Below are positions 34,776 to 35,000 of a DNA stretch of 35,000 nucleotides, piece after piece (the first letter of the stretch is position 1; every line of letters starts with the position of its first letter). The notes below the pieces were generated by a model. It did no database searches and was not told the DNA's origin. It saw only the letters and a list, made by a program, of their open reading frames with translations. The position numbers and the translations under genes are program-made. The DNA is from Monoraphidium neglectum (lineage: Eukaryota; Chlorophyta; Chlorophyceae; Sphaeropleales; Selenastraceae): contig NW_014013443.1 in NCBI RefSeq assembly GCF_000611645.1, forward strand, positions 1 to 35,000, given 5' to 3'.

Positions 34776-35000
34776 GCGCGCTGGCCAGGGAGGCTGCTTT
34801 TGGGAGGGGGCAGCGGGGCGGGCGGTGAACGCGCGGGTGCATGCCGGCGGTTGCTGGTGTGCGCAGCCACCAGCCGCCGCAGCCGGTGTGGTTGGGGTGC
34901 TGCTTAGGCCAGGGTTGAGCCGGCTAGTCCGCATGTCAACATTGCACCCTAACACACCAAACTGTGTTTGACAAACACACTCTGTGGTGTGTTTGGGAGC
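34776..35000 (+). other. Presumed intron of the ribosomal oxygenase gene running off the window
   Basis: The sequence after GNLEQ does not match the family, and no later exon is recognisable before the right edge. It contains TTTGACAAACACA-type repeats near the end but no supported feature. Confidence 0.4.

Overview
The window reads as nuclear DNA of a green alga (Chlorophyta). It is GC-rich, and almost every gene is split by short introns of about 110 to 400 bases with GTGAGN or GTGCGN donors. TGTAA, the usual chlorophyte polyadenylation signal, lies 3' of several genes. The proteins look plant- or alga-like: a plant-type MPDU1, a plant-type OPA3 and an organellar TsaD. A polo-like kinase is also present, a family kept in algae but absent from land plants. 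The class within Chlorophyta cannot be told from the sequence. All gene models were built by hand from splice sites, reading phase and family resemblance; there is no transcript evidence.

Layout from left to right. 1-1457 (+): the 3' part of a GTPBP1/GTPBP2-type translational GTPase, cut by the left edge. 2155-4145 and 4791-6601 (-): two tandem paralogous genes for secreted, single-pass membrane proteins of unknown function. 7076-9199 (-): MPDU1/PQ-loop protein. 9962-12470 (-): a leucine-rich-repeat protein with an F-box-like N terminus. 13299-15802 (-): organellar TsaD/Qri7 (OSGEPL1-type) tRNA t6A enzyme. 18035-24230 (-): a very large polo-like kinase with kinase domain, a disordered linker of more than 900 residues and two polo boxes. 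24686-25943 (+): OPA3-like mitochondrial protein, divergent from the kinase. 27053-28139 (+): a two-exon gene of unknown function. 28140-31601: 3.4 kb without a confident gene. 31602-33077 (-): ankyrin-repeat protein. 33249 to the right edge (+): JmjC ribosomal oxygenase (NO66/MINA type), divergent from the ankyrin gene and cut by the right edge.

The genes do not form a pathway; this is an ordinary mix of housekeeping genes. They serve translation or RNA quality control (GTPBP1-like, Qri7, ribosomal oxygenase), glycosylation (MPDU1), mitochondria (OPA3) and the cell cycle (polo-like kinase). The most unusual items are the polo-like kinase and the tandem membrane-protein pair. The kinase lacks the T-loop threonine and all three phosphopeptide-pincer residues of human PLK1. 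The pair has the same intron position and a near-identical membrane region, but ectodomains that have diverged.
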